Part shown: positions 45,204 through 45,369 of the stretch, in pieces | How the letters are laid out: every line of letters starts with the position of its first letter | How positions within the stretch are numbered: the first letter of the stretch is position 1 | Origin: Umbelopsis ramanniana AG | Lineage: Eukaryota > Mucoromycota > Umbelopsidomycetes > Umbelopsidales > Umbelopsidaceae | NCBI RefSeq assembly: GCF_025399195.1 | Contig: NW_026252182.1 | Coordinates: 1-45,369 of the forward strand | Length of the DNA: 45,369 bases | Direction of reading: 5' to 3' | Translations under genes and position numbers: made by a program | Notes under the pieces: generated by a model | What the model saw: the letters and a program-made list of their open reading frames with translations, nothing else | What the model was told of the DNA's origin: nothing | Database searches by the model: none

Positions 45204-45369
45204 TTAGGGTTACGAGACAAATTAGTTGTTGGTGATGCTTTTGATGAATCAATTAAAAGGTTAAAGAGCCAGACTTGTAAGGTCACGTGAGTGCCTTATT
45301 ATTTATGAGTTGAAAGAGAACTGTCTTTTATTGAATGGAAACAAACGGAATCTATGGTTGATCAGTCAT
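45204..45369. other. Right edge of the window
   Basis: 166 bp, with a GTCACGTGAG box near 45283. It may be intron or promoter of the partial gene to its left. No frame is supported. Confidence 0.3.

Noticed and set aside
45201-45214. TTAGGGTTA as telomeric repeat
   Set aside because: A single copy only; no array.
1-45369. tRNA, rRNA, CRISPR array, insertion sequence, viral genes
   Set aside because: No A/B boxes with a cloverleaf, no rRNA core sequences, no regularly spaced repeats, and no transposase, reverse transcriptase or capsid motif was found by reading.

Overview
The window is eukaryotic and reads as a gene-dense filamentous fungus, most likely an early-diverging Mucoromycota species of the Mucorales type. 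The evidence is the compact genes with many short introns (88 inferred here, nearly all 58-110 nt, GTAAGT-type donors and CTAAC/CTGAT-like branch points), intergenic gaps of 70-1000 bp, moderate AT content, a geranylgeranyl diphosphate synthase close to the Mucor/Phycomyces carG type, and an apparent FANCE-like gene. I reconstructed exons by hand from reading-frame continuity, GT/AG sites and family motifs, and every exon chain given sums to a multiple of three. The species cannot be fixed from the sequence alone.

Left part (1-12.6 kb): a PPOX-fold flavin-type protein (-), aspartate kinase HOM3 (-), a 2.7 kb gene-poor stretch, a tiny BTB/POZ-like gene (+), and a glycerol-3-phosphate acyltransferase of the Sct1/Gpt2 type (-) divergent from tRNA pseudouridine synthase PUS1 (+).

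Middle (12.7-29 kb): an aldehyde dehydrogenase (+), an unrecognised coiled-coil protein (+), geranylgeranyl diphosphate synthase with a hydrophobic N-terminal extension (+), an NRAMP metal transporter with a 10-nt microexon (+), a short-chain dehydrogenase of the polyol/ketose reductase type (-), ribosomal protein S25 (+), and an RRN6-like RNA polymerase I initiation factor (-).

Right part (29-45.4 kb): a WAPL-like cohesin release factor and a FANCE-like Fanconi protein in tandem (+), a CTR copper transporter (+), a roadblock/LC7 dynein light chain (+), pescadillo/NOP7 (-), an alpha/beta hydrolase (+), the ribosome-associated Hsp70 SSB (-), a small MICOS (MIC12-like) candidate (+), a septin-like GTPase with a C-terminal membrane anchor (+), and at the right edge a coding-looking terminal exon (-) of an unrecognised gene.

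There is no operon-type organisation. Neighbours share mainly short divergent promoters (GPAT/PUS1, RRN6/WAPL, NOP7/hydrolase, SSB/MIC12-like). Several genes serve ribosome production or translation (PUS1, RPS25, RRN6, NOP7, SSB), and two adjacent genes concern chromosome maintenance (WAPL-like, FANCE-like). I found no CRISPR array, insertion sequence, rRNA or convincing tRNA. The points most worth follow-up are the membrane-anchored septin-like protein, the FANCE-like gene, the alternative starts of the GGPP synthase, and the orphan exon at the right end.
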